A stretch of DNA of 64,000 bases from Oceanobacillus_B kapialis (GCF_042685265.1 NZ_JBHUMX010000019.1), one strand, 5' to 3'; shown: positions 51,867 to 59,720, counted from the stretch's first letter. The notes: a model not told the origin generated them from the sequence alone. Made by a program: numbers and translations.

Positions 51867-52801
51867 TAGTCTTTCTCCTCAAAAGCTAGAGTTTTTGTTT
51901 CCTCCGACGGTAAATAAGTTGTTATTAACTTTCCATTTTTTAAAATGTTAAATAGGTCTTTTACAGTGGTGAACTTTTTTGCCCCCTTATTATTAACATA
52001 GTTTTTAGGCCAACTCAGAGAGGGATTATCTATGGCACTTTGGGGGATGAAAACCTCCCTACCTTGTTTAAGAGACTCTCTTGCTTGAATTAATGCTCCG
52101 CTTGTTTCTCCAGCTTCCATTACAATAGTCGCAATAGAAATGCCACTCATAATTGCATTTCTCATGGGGAAATTCCATCTTTGTACAGGAGTCCCAGGTG
52201 GAAACTGAGATATGACGAGACCTTCTTCTCCTATATAATCTTGCATATTATTATGTTCTTTTGGATAAGTCTTATTTAAAGGTGTTCCTATGACAGCAAT
52301 TGTTTGTTTCTTAGCATCAATTGTACCTTGATGTGCATTTATATCTATTCCTTTAGCCAATCCCGATGCAACTACAATTCCTCTTTCAGACAGTATTCTT
52401 GATAAGACTCGAGCCTTTAAACTACCTTCTTCTGATGCAGCTCTAGAACCAACAATAGATATTACTGCTTTGTCAGCGAGAAGTGGTTCTCCCCTCATAA
52501 AAAGAAATTCTGGAGAGTCATTAATTGTATTTAAGCGTTCAGGGTAAAACTTCGACCCCTTTTTACAAATAATGTCATAATCCCTTAATAAAGATAAATT
52601 TTTAATTACTTTTTCTTTATTTTTTTTTACATCTTTGGGATCAACTATTAACATTTGCGGAATTATTTCTTCCCAGTTATCGTAATTTTGCAATTCATAA
52701 AAATAAGGCTTTACTTTTTTAAAAGACCTATTTAATAATTCATACAAAGTAAAGTAACAAATATATTTTTCCTTATCATTTTCTTTCAAAAAAATAGGCA
52801 C
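51866..52801 (-). CDS. DprA-like protein (ShosA-like antitoxin candidate)
   Basis: A 311-residue DprA/Smf-type Rossmann protein. VISIVGSRAASEEG (about 105-118), VASGLAKGIDINAH, FPMRNAIMSGIS and GALIQARESLKQGREVFIP are typical DprA motifs. In natural transformation DprA loads RecA on ssDNA; here the gene is inside a prophage and coupled to a PRTase, as in ShosTA where the DprA-like protein is the protective partner. The AT-rich composition suggests separate acquisition. Confidence 0.75.
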   Translation of the reverse strand: MPIFLKENDKEKYICYFTLYELLNRSFKKVKPYFYELQNYDNWEEIIPQMLIVDPKDVKKNKEKVIKNLSLLRDYDIICKKGSKFYPERLNTINDSPEFLFMRGEPLLADKAVISIVGSRAASEEGSLKARVLSRILSERGIVVASGLAKGIDINAHQGTIDAKKQTIAVIGTPLNKTYPKEHNNMQDYIGEEGLVISQFPPGTPVQRWNFPMRNAIMSGISIATIVMEAGETSGALIQARESLKQGREVFIPQSAIDNPSLSWPKNYVNNKGAKKFTTVKDLFNILKNGKLITTYLPSEETKTLAFEEKD

Positions 52802-53108
52802 TATTGATTTCCTCCTATTTATACTTTTCCGAACTTAAGTTTTTATTTAGTATCTCATTTTATTTTTATAATTTCAATTAAGCAATTAACCATTTCATGT
52901 ATATAGGTGCATTAAGGAAATCGCTTATCTTTTACAACCAACCACACAATATATAGCGATCAAATAAACGATTATATATTCAATCTATGAATAGTTTAAG
53001 ACCCTATTGTTTCTACTTCAAGAAATATTGCAAACACCCTGCCATAAGTACTAGTGGAAATATCTTCATATTGTATACAAAAGTTACTTTCAAACTTTTT
53101 ATAAAAAT
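52802..53108. other. AT-rich intergenic region upstream of the DprA-like gene
   Basis: About 300 bases with no credible ORF. It should hold the promoter of the DprA/PRTase operon, but no consensus pair is clear. A GGAGGA-type ribosome site lies just before the DprA-like ATG. Confidence 0.4.
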
Positions 53109-53684
53109 CTAATTGAAAGAATGAACTAACAATTTATTTCCTTTATGTTCTTTACCAGAACCAGTCACAACTAAAATGTTAATTTGTTCCATACCTTTTT
53201 CCTTATATTCTTTGAAGAATCCTGATTCTATAAAATATTTACCTGGTACTAAAATATACCCTGATTGGCCACTGACTAATTCCATTGGTAGTTTGTTTTG
53301 TTCTAACCGATCTTCTGACTTAGTATATTTGTATGGTGTGAGTCTCATCATATTTCCTCTTGTTAAAACGCTCTTAATAAAAAGTTTTATTTTTGAAAAA
53401 CGCCAAAATGTATTTAAATTATAACCCGTGTAGAATGTAATATCTTTAATCGAAAGCGTTGGAGTGAACAAAATATCTTCTACAAATATTTTCACTTCAC
53501 TAATATTATGGATTTTTATCAAATGACAAATCCCATACTCTTTTATATACAGACCCGTTTGTCCAGTTATAATTACTTTTTCTTTTCTTTTTGATTTAGC
53601 TAACCATAAAGAAGTAAAAACTGCTGCTAATGTTGCTAATGCAGAAATCGTAGTCCAATCTATAACCTTTAAATCCCACGTCAA
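53109..53684 (-). CDS. Membrane-anchored accessory protein of unknown function
   Basis: A 191-residue protein with one N-terminal transmembrane helix (TTISALATLAAVFTSLWLA) and a beta-rich soluble part. TTG 53684 follows AAGGGAGG; the longer frame to 53777 overlaps another gene. It lies in the AT-rich accessory block with the DprA/PRTase pair but is separated from it by 300 bases. A defence or exclusion role is possible; none is shown. Confidence 0.55.
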   Translation of the reverse strand: MTWDLKVIDWTTISALATLAAVFTSLWLAKSKRKEKVIITGQTGLYIKEYGICHLIKIHNISEVKIFVEDILFTPTLSIKDITFYTGYNLNTFWRFSKIKLFIKSVLTRGNMMRLTPYKYTKSEDRLEQNKLPMELVSGQSGYILVPGKYFIESGFFKEYKEKGMEQINILVVTGSGKEHKGNKLLVHSFN

Positions 53685-53715
53685 ACTATTACCTCCCTTG
53701 TTAACATATCTGAGC

Positions 53716-54033
53716 TTAACTAATTCTCTGTCTATTCTTACTGAGTGCTTTCTTAACAATAATATGAAGTTGATCATTATCTTCAGGACCCTGTTTTAGC
53801 AACTGGGTTACATCATTACTATCAAGTTTTACTTGACGAACCTTTCCAGCTACTTGCTTTCCATCTTTGGTATATCCTTTTTTGTTCAATTGCTTCGCTA
53901 CTTTTCCAACGTTTTCTAATTCTGCATATAGTTTAATAGCTTCCTGTTTAACATTTTGAGGATGATAGTTTTCATATGCAGAAACATACCTATTCAACTC
54001 TTCGATCAAGTCTTTTGCCTTCTCTACTTTCAC
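53716..54033 (-). CDS. Small helical phage protein
   Basis: A 105-residue basic protein (KLYAELENVGKVAKQLNKKG) with an apparent HTH-like pattern in residues 28-60 (tri-helical, followed by KVRQVKL). GTG 54033 after AGAGGGGG. It lies next to a structured inverted repeat and might bind it. No family recognised. Confidence 0.5.
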   Translation of the reverse strand: MKVEKAKDLIEELNRYVSAYENYHPQNVKQEAIKLYAELENVGKVAKQLNKKGYTKDGKQVAGKVRQVKLDSNDVTQLLKQGPEDNDQLHIIVKKALSKNRQRIS

Positions 54034-54072
54034 AACATTATTCCCCCTCTTAGTTTAACATAATATTGGGTT

Positions 54073-54158
54073 TGTCAAACTCACTAACCGCCCTTAAGGC
54101 CAATTATATCAGTTAGTTTAGCCGAAAGGCTAAAACGAGTTTGACACGTCTTTTTTTT
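54073..54158. other. Structured inverted-repeat element between accessory block and tyrosine recombinase
   Basis: Outer stem TGTCAAACTC (54073-54082)/GAGTTTGACA (54137-54146). Inside are ACTAAC (54083-54088)/GTTAGT (54112-54117) enclosing CCTTAAGG, and TTAGCC-GAAA-GGCTAA (54118-54133) with a GNRA loop. Eight T follow (54151-54158). On the plus strand this folds as a three-way junction ending in a T-run. It may be a plus-strand structured RNA, a terminator, or a recombination site. Confidence 0.5.
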
Positions 54159-54180
54159 GTTAAATTAATAGCTAAAAAAA

Positions 54181-54732
54181 TTACCTGGCATTGCGATAAG
54201 CGTTTTTTAAGAGTAAATCAACACCATCTTGTTCAATACCGATATACCTTAAGGTTTCCTCTGGGTAACTATGGTTAAATAACTTCTGTAGCGCAGCTAC
54301 ATCCTTTGTATCTTTATAGGCCCAATAGCCAAATGTCTTACGCAAGGAATGGGTACCAATGGACTCCAATCCTACTTCTTCTGCAATGTCCTTCAGAACG
54401 CCATACGCCCTTACTCTGGTGATTGGTTTATTTGTACCCTCTCTACTTCGAATAAGGTACTCATGTGGCTCCTTATCCTGTATATAATCTTTTAATGCTT
54501 TCTTCAGATCAGCATTGAGGTATATACGCCTGAACTTAGATGTCTTCTTTTCTCTCATGGTGATATAGTCCTTCTTTACATCCTCCACTCTGATTCGTAA
54601 GATGTCTGATATCCTTAAAGCTGTATATAGGCCAATCATAACTAAAATGTAATCCCGGTCATTCTTCTGTTTCAACCTTCTCTTGAGTTCCTCAAGCTTC
54701 TCATAATCTCTTATAGGTTGGACAATATTCAA
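54181..54732 (-). CDS. Small tyrosine recombinase (catalytic domain only)
   Basis: A 183-residue protein comprising only the catalytic domain. Arg in TALRISDILRIRVEDV (about 40), GTHSLRKTFGYWAYK (H-x-x-R), FNHSYPEETLRYIG with His and the Tyr nucleophile. Such short recombinases recur before the packaging genes of Firmicutes phages, and their target is unknown. It overlaps the ArpU-like gene by four bases. It is not the prophage integrase, which is the serine recombinase. Confidence 0.8.
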   Translation of the reverse strand: MNIVQPIRDYEKLEELKRRLKQKNDRDYILVMIGLYTALRISDILRIRVEDVKKDYITMREKKTSKFRRIYLNADLKKALKDYIQDKEPHEYLIRSREGTNKPITRVRAYGVLKDIAEEVGLESIGTHSLRKTFGYWAYKDTKDVAALQKLFNHSYPEETLRYIGIEQDGVDLLLKNAYRNAR

Positions 54733-55178
54733 CTTGCTTCACCCCCTTCTTCATACACCTCGATACGAAGGATGAAGGCCAACTTATAAAAGGCTCTTGC
54801 CTTTATGCGGTAATATTTACGCTCACTATAACCAAGATCGTTATATACCTCGTAGTCAAAGACTTCCTCATTCTGCAGATAACGGTTAATGATGATGGAA
54901 CGCTCCTGGTAAGCTAATCGATTAACAGCATCTAAAACCTTATTAATATGAGATTTCCTCTTCATCTCCTGATCTATCTTTCTAACAGCTGCATCCTCTG
55001 TAGATGAATGAAATTGATTACTAGGACCAGATGGTACCAGTTTAAATGCTACAGTAACCTTTGGCTCATTATCTTCTGGATCCATAAGTAAATACATTCT
55101 GTAATCTTCCAAGATCTTCTCAACCATTTTCTTTGTTTCTTCGCGATGAATCTTTGGTAAATTAAATGCTAACTGCAT
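54729..55178 (-). CDS. ArpU-family late transcription regulator
   Basis: A 149-residue ArpU-like protein: helical N-terminus (EETKKMVEKILEDYRMYL) and a region-4-like C-terminal HTH (EVYNDLGYSERKYYRIKARA). ATG 55178 follows GAGGGAGGGG. A terminator lies between it and the early operon, so its own expression should depend on read-through or a separate promoter. ArpU of enterococci controls muramidase export; phage homologues are linked to late gene control. Confidence 0.8.
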   Translation of the reverse strand: MQLAFNLPKIHREETKKMVEKILEDYRMYLLMDPEDNEPKVTVAFKLVPSGPSNQFHSSTEDAAVRKIDQEMKRKSHINKVLDAVNRLAYQERSIIINRYLQNEEVFDYEVYNDLGYSERKYYRIKARAFYKLAFILRIEVYEEGGEAS

Positions 55179-55200
55179 TTTGACCCCTCCCTCGTAATGA

Positions 55201-55242
55201 AAAAGGACACCAAACAAGCATTAAGCTTGAATGATGTCCTCC
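55201..55242 (-). terminator. Terminator at the end of the early operon (prophage B)
   Basis: On the minus strand AGGACA...CAAGC ttaat GCTTG...TGTCCT followed by five T. It separates the early genes from arpU, comparable with the terminator at 2155-2190 in prophage A. Confidence 0.75.
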
Positions 55243-55267
55243 GTTCGTCGGTCGTGACATTGTTTAT

Positions 55268-55450
55268 TTATTTTCTAAGACTAATAATTTCAGATGGAAT
55301 TGCATTTATGATTTTATTATCCTTCCAGACTATTTTGGTTTCTCCAAATCCCGAATCAGGACTTTTGATCTTTAACCAGTTTCCACTGGCCATTACGTAT
55401 ACGCCATCTTTATATGAGCTTACTTCTATTTGCTTTTTGTTGTCTGGCAT
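55268..55450 (-). CDS. Small early protein
   Basis: A 60-residue protein (QIEVSSYKDGVYVMASGNWLKI, in part) predicted to be one small beta fold. GGGGGA precedes ATG. Function unknown. Confidence 0.5.
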   Translation of the reverse strand: MPDNKKQIEVSSYKDGVYVMASGNWLKIKSPDSGFGETKIVWKDNKIINAIPSEIISLRK

Positions 55451-55462
55451 TATCCGTTCCCC

Positions 55463-55555
55463 CTATAATTTCTTTAATTCTTTAGAAAAGCATTGCTGAC
55501 ATAGACTACTGCTTTTCCTTCTAACTTCAGCACCACATTTAACACATTTATTCAT
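55463..55555 (-). CDS. 30-residue zinc-ribbon micro-protein
   Basis: Translated directly: MNKCVKCGAEV ... SLCQQCFSKEL, two CxxC pairs forming a minimal zinc ribbon. GAGGGGTGA precedes ATG 55555. Coupled spacing with the neighbouring micro-ORF supports expression. Confidence 0.6.
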   Translation of the reverse strand: MNKCVKCGAEVRRKSSSLCQQCFSKELKKL

Positions 55556-55559
55556 CACT

Positions 55560-55664
55560 TCACCCCTCACACTGACCTTTTTGGTTTATTCTGTATTTCT
55601 GGTAGTCTGCTAAGGTTTCGAGCATCTTGCTGTTCGGTTGATCGAATAGGCTTAACTGCTGCAT
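55560..55664 (-). CDS. 34-residue early micro-protein
   Basis: Translated directly: MQQLSLFDQPNSKMLETL..., ATG 55664 after AAGGATGG. It starts immediately after the preceding stop. The motif LSLFDQP resembles a clamp-binding peptide (QLxLF), so interaction with the DnaN sliding clamp is conceivable; not tested. Confidence 0.5.
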   Translation of the reverse strand: MQQLSLFDQPNSKMLETLADYQKYRINQKGQCEG

Positions 55665-55665
55665 A

Positions 55666-55827
55666 TCAGAACCATCCTTGACCTGGTGGCTTATCATCTA
55701 CATTCATCGCCCTAGCTGCATCTAATTTCCTTTGCAATTCATTCGGTGTGTCGTGCTCGTTTGATGTAATCCCTAACTCTTCCAGTTGCTTCACAATAGT
55801 GTCTCTAGCTTCGTTGGGATCTATCAT
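55666..55827 (-). CDS. 53-residue early protein
   Basis: Translated directly: MIDPNEARDTIVKQLEELGI..., ATG 55827 after TTGGAGGAG. Helical and acidic, overlapping the upstream (broken) gene by ATGA. Function unknown. Confidence 0.55.
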   Translation of the reverse strand: MIDPNEARDTIVKQLEELGITSNEHDTPNELQRKLDAARAMNVDDKPPGQGWF

Positions 55828-56061
55828 TGGGACTCCTCCAATGCTCGGCGAGCTCTTTTCACCATATTTTCACGTAAATCATAAGGGTTATTTCCAATAT
55901 CCATTAAAGCCTGTTTGTAGCGTTGGTTTTGTTTTTCTAACAAATTCATTTTTGGAATTAAATAAGCCCAGTCGTTCTGATATTCAGAGAGTAGTTCTTC
56001 CAACCTATGCTTTTCTTCTGTTTGAATAACGTTCCTTTATATCCGCCAAGCATTTATCCAT
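55824..56061 (-). pseudogene. Frameshifted early phage gene
   Basis: ATG 56061 (after AAGGAG) opens a frame of 18 codons (MDKCLADIKERYSNRRKA) that stops at TAG 56007-56005. The +1 frame over the same stretch continues smoothly for about 60 codons (RLEELLSEYQNDWAYLIPKM...ALEESQ) to 55824 without its own start. Together they look like one coiled-coil phage protein of about 80 residues with a one-base frameshift. Confidence 0.6.
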
Positions 56062-56063
56062 CC

Positions 56064-56285
56064 CTAATACTCCTTGTATTCGCCGTCTTCTAATATTTCA
56101 AAAGCCATGCTACCGTCATCGTTCTCTGTTTCTCCTAGTGGTTCATTATCTAACATTGCAAAGTATCCAGTCGGATAAAGTTCAACACAGTCTTTGTGAT
56201 AATATTTATAATCAACCTCTATAACATCGCTATCCCAACTGAAATGTTCCTTACATGCGCTACATTATATTAGTTTCGCTTCCAT
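56064..56285 (-). pseudogene. Small zinc-finger gene with in-frame stop
   Basis: From ATG 56285 the frame reads MEAKLI, then TAA (56267-56265), and continues open for 66 codons (CSACKEHFSWDSDVIEVDY...) to TAG at 56066-56064. The reading frame after the stop codes for a plausible CxxC protein. A single base change would restore it, so it is a recent nonsense mutation or sequencing error. Confidence 0.65.
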
Positions 56286-56330
56286 CCCTATCCCTCCACT
56301 ATCCAAGTTGATCCATTTTGTCACGTCCTT

Positions 56331-56597
56331 TTAGCTGATTCTGTAGCCAAATGGCCTTGTAACATTTTCTTCCCTTGCTTGATGGAATAGTGCAACAAAC
56401 ACGAAGTCTGGATCCATCCTAAAAGTTGCAGCTATATCTAGAATGTTGTGACCTTGATTGTGGAATTCTGTGATTTCTTCCAAGACTTCATTGGTGATAA
56501 CCTTTTCCATATCGTCAAGTAATCTAACTAATCCTCTGCCGACAATTCTGTCATCTGACCTTTTTAATGGCTTACCTTCACCAATTAGTGTTTTCAT
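56331..56597 (-). CDS. Unknown early protein
   Basis: An 88-residue protein with a helical region that may be HTH-like (FHNQGHNILDIAATFRMDPD), ATG 56597 after AGGAGG and coupled to the upstream zinc-finger gene by ATGA. Function unknown. Confidence 0.6.
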   Translation of the reverse strand: MKTLIGEGKPLKRSDDRIVGRGLVRLLDDMEKVITNEVLEEITEFHNQGHNILDIAATFRMDPDFVFVALFHQAREENVTRPFGYRIS

Positions 56598-56773
56598 GCA
56601 CTAAGCCTCCTCTTTTCCTCCATTTCTCGAAGCTTACCTTCTAAGATTTCGATAGCTTCACCAAGTACATCATCCTTGTTTCGATTGCAGTTGGTATCAG
56701 GGCATGGATGGAATGATACTCCCCAGCTGTGAGCGATGTTTATGCCGCCTGTTCCGTTGCATGTTTTACACAT
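56594..56773 (-). CDS. 59-residue zinc-binding early protein
   Basis: Translated directly: MCKTCNGTGGINI..., a DnaJ-like CxxCxGxGG motif, then HPCPDTNC as the second pair, and a C-terminal coiled coil. It overlaps both neighbours. Probably binds zinc; role unknown. Confidence 0.6.
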   Translation of the reverse strand: MCKTCNGTGGINIAHSWGVSFHPCPDTNCNRNKDDVLGEAIEILEGKLREMEEKRRLSA

Positions 56774-57143
56774 GAGGATTATCCTCTAACACTTCAATAT
56801 CTTCTTTCTCAAAGCTAAGCGATCCAGCTGGTTCGTACTCATTGTTGTTCCAATCCTCCAAAAAAGCTTCTCTGTCATCTACATAACTACCGAAATAAGG
56901 ATCTTGTTCCATGTGGTAAACGAAATCTCTCATGATGTGGTCATTATCTTTATGCCATCCAACTACAACGTAAGATCCCTCATCAAATTGGCTAGGTATT
57001 ACTCCTATTTCCAACCCGTCAACAAGATCAAAAGCTGTTTTAAAGTTCTCGATTTCTTTTTGCGAAATTTCTGCATCATATCTAGCTTTTATTTGGTCAT
57101 CCGTTTTGTTTGCTGTAGTTAATTTAACTTTTAATACTTTCAT
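56766..57143 (-). CDS. Unknown early protein
   Basis: A 125-residue acidic protein (KEIENFKTAFDLVDGLEIG...). GGAGGGG precedes ATG. It lies directly after the DnaC gene. No domain recognised. Confidence 0.6.
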   Translation of the reverse strand: MKVLKVKLTTANKTDDQIKARYDAEISQKEIENFKTAFDLVDGLEIGVIPSQFDEGSYVVVGWHKDNDHIMRDFVYHMEQDPYFGSYVDDREAFLEDWNNNEYEPAGSLSFEKEDIEVLEDNPHV

Positions 57144-57155
57144 TCATAACCCCTC

Positions 57156-57968
57156 CTAAAAATCTTTTCTCCGATAATCCGGGCCATTCATCTTAATAAT
57201 TTCCGTTCCATCCAGCACCCTAGATAAGTTCCGTTCATTTAGCTTTGTTTCTAGTTGATCACCACTAAGGTTTGTGGTAAAAATAGTTGGTTTTCCTGAA
57301 CGGTTGTCCAATACTTCAAACAACTTGGTGTGCGTCCAATTGTCGTTACCATTCTTTTGATTGGTGTACTCTGTTCCCAGATCATCAAGGACAAACAAGT
57401 CAACTTGTTCGATCAAGGATAAGATCTCGCTTTCCGATAAGTTATTGCTCGCATTGTAGGTATCCTTAATTTGGGTTAAAAGCTTCGGTACTGAAAGAAA
57501 CAAACATGTGAAGTTTTTCTTTAAAAGCTCTTTTGTTACCGCAACCGATAGGTGACTTTTACCAGTACCGTAATTGCCTACAAGTAAGATGTTTCCTGAT
57601 TCATTTCGGTCAAAATTATTGGCATACTCCATAAGCTTGCTTTTAGCTGCATGTAAATCTGGAGTAGTAGGTTTATAGTTTGAGAAGTTCGCCCGTTGCA
57701 AGGACTTATTCATGAGTGAGTTGCCATTAAACTCTTTCTGGATCCGATCAAGTTTACTTCTGTTTCGCTGTTCAAGAGCTTGTTTTGCTAGTCGGATGCT
57801 TTCACATTTGCACCCTAGATCAGCTACGATAGTTTCTCCTTTTCTCGGACCAATAGGGATAACCATTTCAGTGCGATTAACTTCTTTTCCGCAGCCTTTG
57901 CATATGTAAGTCTCTAGATGTTGCTGCTTAGGTTGTACAATGTTACCGACACTCGATATGCCTTTCAC
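57156..57968 (-). CDS. dnaC: DnaC-like helicase loader
   Basis: A 270-residue AAA+ protein. Zinc-binding N-terminus (CKGCGKEVNR ... GCKCES), Walker A GNYGTGKS (about 130-137), Walker B VDLFVLDDLG and sensor IFTTNLSG. It would recruit the host replicative helicase to the phage origin together with the DnaD-like initiator upstream. GTG start after AGGAGGG. Confidence 0.9.
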   Translation of the reverse strand: MKGISSVGNIVQPKQQHLETYICKGCGKEVNRTEMVIPIGPRKGETIVADLGCKCESIRLAKQALEQRNRSKLDRIQKEFNGNSLMNKSLQRANFSNYKPTTPDLHAAKSKLMEYANNFDRNESGNILLVGNYGTGKSHLSVAVTKELLKKNFTCLFLSVPKLLTQIKDTYNASNNLSESEILSLIEQVDLFVLDDLGTEYTNQKNGNDNWTHTKLFEVLDNRSGKPTIFTTNLSGDQLETKLNERNLSRVLDGTEIIKMNGPDYRRKDF

Positions 57969-57979
57969 TGTGATCCCTC

Positions 57980-58777
57980 CTAAAATCCGTAATTGTATTT
58001 TTTCTTGTCGATAGGAGTAACGTTAGAAGGTGGCCTGTCCCGTTTTACTTTCATGACCAACTGATCGAATCGTTTTCTTAACTTAGCCGGAGAAAGGACG
58101 TTCGTCATTTCAAATTCGTCTTGTTGTACCCATTTCATAAGGTACTGTACTTGCTCCTCTGTGCGCTTATCCAGTTCAATCATTTTTCTAATATCGTTGC
58201 TCCATGTCTGGAAGTTCGGTTCTTTATGATCTGGGTTATTCTTTTTGATTTGCTCAAAGAAGAATACAGCCAGTTGAAAATAAATTGAAGTGTCGTCGTA
58301 AACTTGTTTGCGACTATCTCTTTTATTACTTTCTTTAATGCTATAATTCTTATAATTCTTGTTATTGTTTACCGAACGTTTACCGAACGTTTCCAGTTCG
58401 TTTTCAGTTTCGTTTCCTGTTTTCTTGTTAGTTTCGGTTAAGTCCTGATATTTAGCGTAATTAACAACGGTGAATAGTGTTCCCTGTTCTGTTTCCTCTT
58501 TGGACACCCTTCCGTCACTAATGAGTTTGTTAATTGCCTTGTGAATTGTCCTTATGGAATACTGCTTTTTACCTCGACCCTCCTTGTAAGAAAGGTCATC
58601 TGCAAGCTTTCGATACGAACGGAGGTACTGACCTTTTTTAAGTTCAACTCCAGCTACTTTTACACCGTCTTGGTGTGATGCTTTTCCGATGAGTAAAATG
58701 AAAAGCCTGAAAGTCGTTACATCGTTCCATAGATCTGATTCAAATAGATCCCGATAAACTTTGAACCAAGTATTCAA
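57980..58777 (-). CDS. DnaD-like replication initiator
   Basis: A 265-residue protein. Winged helix at about 1-110 (WFKVYRDLFESDLWNDVTTF; SIRTIHKAINKLISDGRV), a linker of low complexity, and a C-terminal helical region (RTEEQVQYLMKWVQQDEFEM) like phage replisome organisers. TTG start after GAGGTGAC. The linker DNA contains an array of 11-bp repeats, a probable origin. Works with the DnaC loader downstream. Confidence 0.85.
   Translation of the reverse strand: MNTWFKVYRDLFESDLWNDVTTFRLFILLIGKASHQDGVKVAGVELKKGQYLRSYRKLADDLSYKEGRGKKQYSIRTIHKAINKLISDGRVSKEETEQGTLFTVVNYAKYQDLTETNKKTGNETENELETFGKRSVNNNKNYKNYSIKESNKRDSRKQVYDDTSIYFQLAVFFFEQIKKNNPDHKEPNFQTWSNDIRKMIELDKRTEEQVQYLMKWVQQDEFEMTNVLSPAKLRKRFDQLVMKVKRDRPPSNVTPIDKKKYNYGF
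58367..58422. repeat. Iteron array within the initiator gene; candidate origin of prophage B
   Basis: Five units starting at 58367, 58378, 58389, 58400 and 58412: GTTTACCGAAC twice exactly, then GTTTCCAGTTC, GTTTTCAGTTTC and GTTTCCTGTT. Spacing is 11, 11, 11 and 12 bp. Origins inside the initiator gene are known for lambda and SPP1. Confidence 0.65.
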
Positions 58778-58789
58778 AAATTGTCACCT

Positions 58790-58951
58790 CTATTCCTTTT
58801 GATTTACACGCTCGCATACCGCCAAGCGTCCATCTATCTTGATCAAGTGATAGTGAGGGTATCGCTGTAAATACCTCTCAGCAAGCTCCTCTTCCATGCC
58901 TGGTTGATCAAACACCCAATCCGGGAGCAATACCTTATAAGGCACAAACAC
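58790..58951 (-). CDS. 53-residue early protein
   Basis: Translated directly: GTG 58951 after GAGGGATA; MFVPYKVLLPDWVFDQ... ends NQKE. Mixed alpha/beta; no domain recognised. It is directly upstream of the initiator gene. Confidence 0.55.
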   Translation of the reverse strand: MFVPYKVLLPDWVFDQPGMEEELAERYLQRYPHYHLIKIDGRLAVCERVNQKE

Positions 58952-59023
58952 TATCCCTCACCACCCTTGTCATTAACTGCTGCATAGCGTATAATGGACT
59001 TAAGTTAAACAAATGAAAAACCT

Positions 59024-59275
59024 TTAAATGTCCTCTGCCAAGGGCATTTTTTTATTGCTATCTTTCCAGTAAATTTCTTTATTTAGATCTGTGCGCAGTC
59101 TTTCTTCTTTATTAGATCGATCTAACTGTTTTTCTTCAGAAATAGTGCTAAAATCGAAAATGGTTCTATATTCTCTGTTTTCATCCTCTAAGCTAATACA
59201 AGTAATTTTATTGTTATACCAACTGACAGCTTGAATTAAATGCTCATGACCCCAAAGCTTTATATAAGCTCTCAT
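59024..59275 (-). CDS. Unknown early protein
   Basis: An 83-residue protein with a beta-rich N-terminus (AYIKLWGHEHLIQAVSWYNN) and charged C-terminus. AGGAGGG precedes ATG. Function unknown. Confidence 0.55.
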   Translation of the reverse strand: MRAYIKLWGHEHLIQAVSWYNNKITCISLEDENREYRTIFDFSTISEEKQLDRSNKEERLRTDLNKEIYWKDSNKKMPLAEDI

Positions 59276-59285
59276 ACAATCCCTC

Positions 59286-59369
59286 CTAACTATTGATCAT
59301 GCTTACATACAAGAAAACGAGTACTAGTATTGCTACAATGTGCAACATACGTTTTTCTTTTCTAGTCAT
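59286..59369 (-). CDS. 27-residue membrane micro-protein
   Basis: Translated directly: MTRKEKRM then a hydrophobic helix (LHIVAILVLVFLYVSM). ATG 59369 overlaps the upstream stop by ATGA. Unknown. Confidence 0.5.
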   Translation of the reverse strand: MTRKEKRMLHIVAILVLVFLYVSMINS

Positions 59370-59632
59370 AATTTAGACCTCATTTCAGCGATTTCCTTAT
59401 CGATGTATTGTTGCCCTCTAATGGATTCAATCTGAAACCATTGGTCTTCTGTAACTTGTTTCGTCAACTGCATGCGATCTAATTCTTCAAACGACCTGGA
59501 AGCATTGTAGTAATACCTTGCAGCTTCTTTGTAGTTACCTTTTATAAATGCATTACGTGCTTTTTGAGTACAATGCACAATGCAATTCATTTCTTTTACG
59601 GCTCTCGCTTTATCTGAATCTAAAAAATTCAT
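59366..59632 (-). CDS. Small helical early protein
   Basis: An 88-residue protein (KARNAFIKGNYKEAARYYYN) with TPR-like helical character. ATG 59632 after GGAGGG; the longer frame to 59662 overlaps a micro-ORF. Function unknown. Confidence 0.6.
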   Translation of the reverse strand: MNFLDSDKARAVKEMNCIVHCTQKARNAFIKGNYKEAARYYYNASRSFEELDRMQLTKQVTEDQWFQIESIRGQQYIDKEIAEMRSKL

Positions 59633-59642
59633 TTCATCCCTC

Positions 59643-59720
59643 CTACAAACTTTGTAAAGCAAGAAAAATTGCTAAGATTATTCCGAAGTAAGCAACTCCA
59701 TTATCACTGATCTTCTTCAT
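59643..59720 (-). CDS. 25-residue membrane micro-protein
   Basis: Translated directly: MKKISDNGVAYFGIILAIFL..., ATG 59720 with an excellent GGAGG 7 bases upstream and a one-base-type overlap with the preceding XRE gene. Unknown. Confidence 0.5.
   Translation of the reverse strand: MKKISDNGVAYFGIILAIFLALQSL

Noticed and set aside
55748..56029. Plus-strand ORF of 93 codons
   Set aside because: It is the complement of two minus-strand early genes with coupled starts; no ribosome site.
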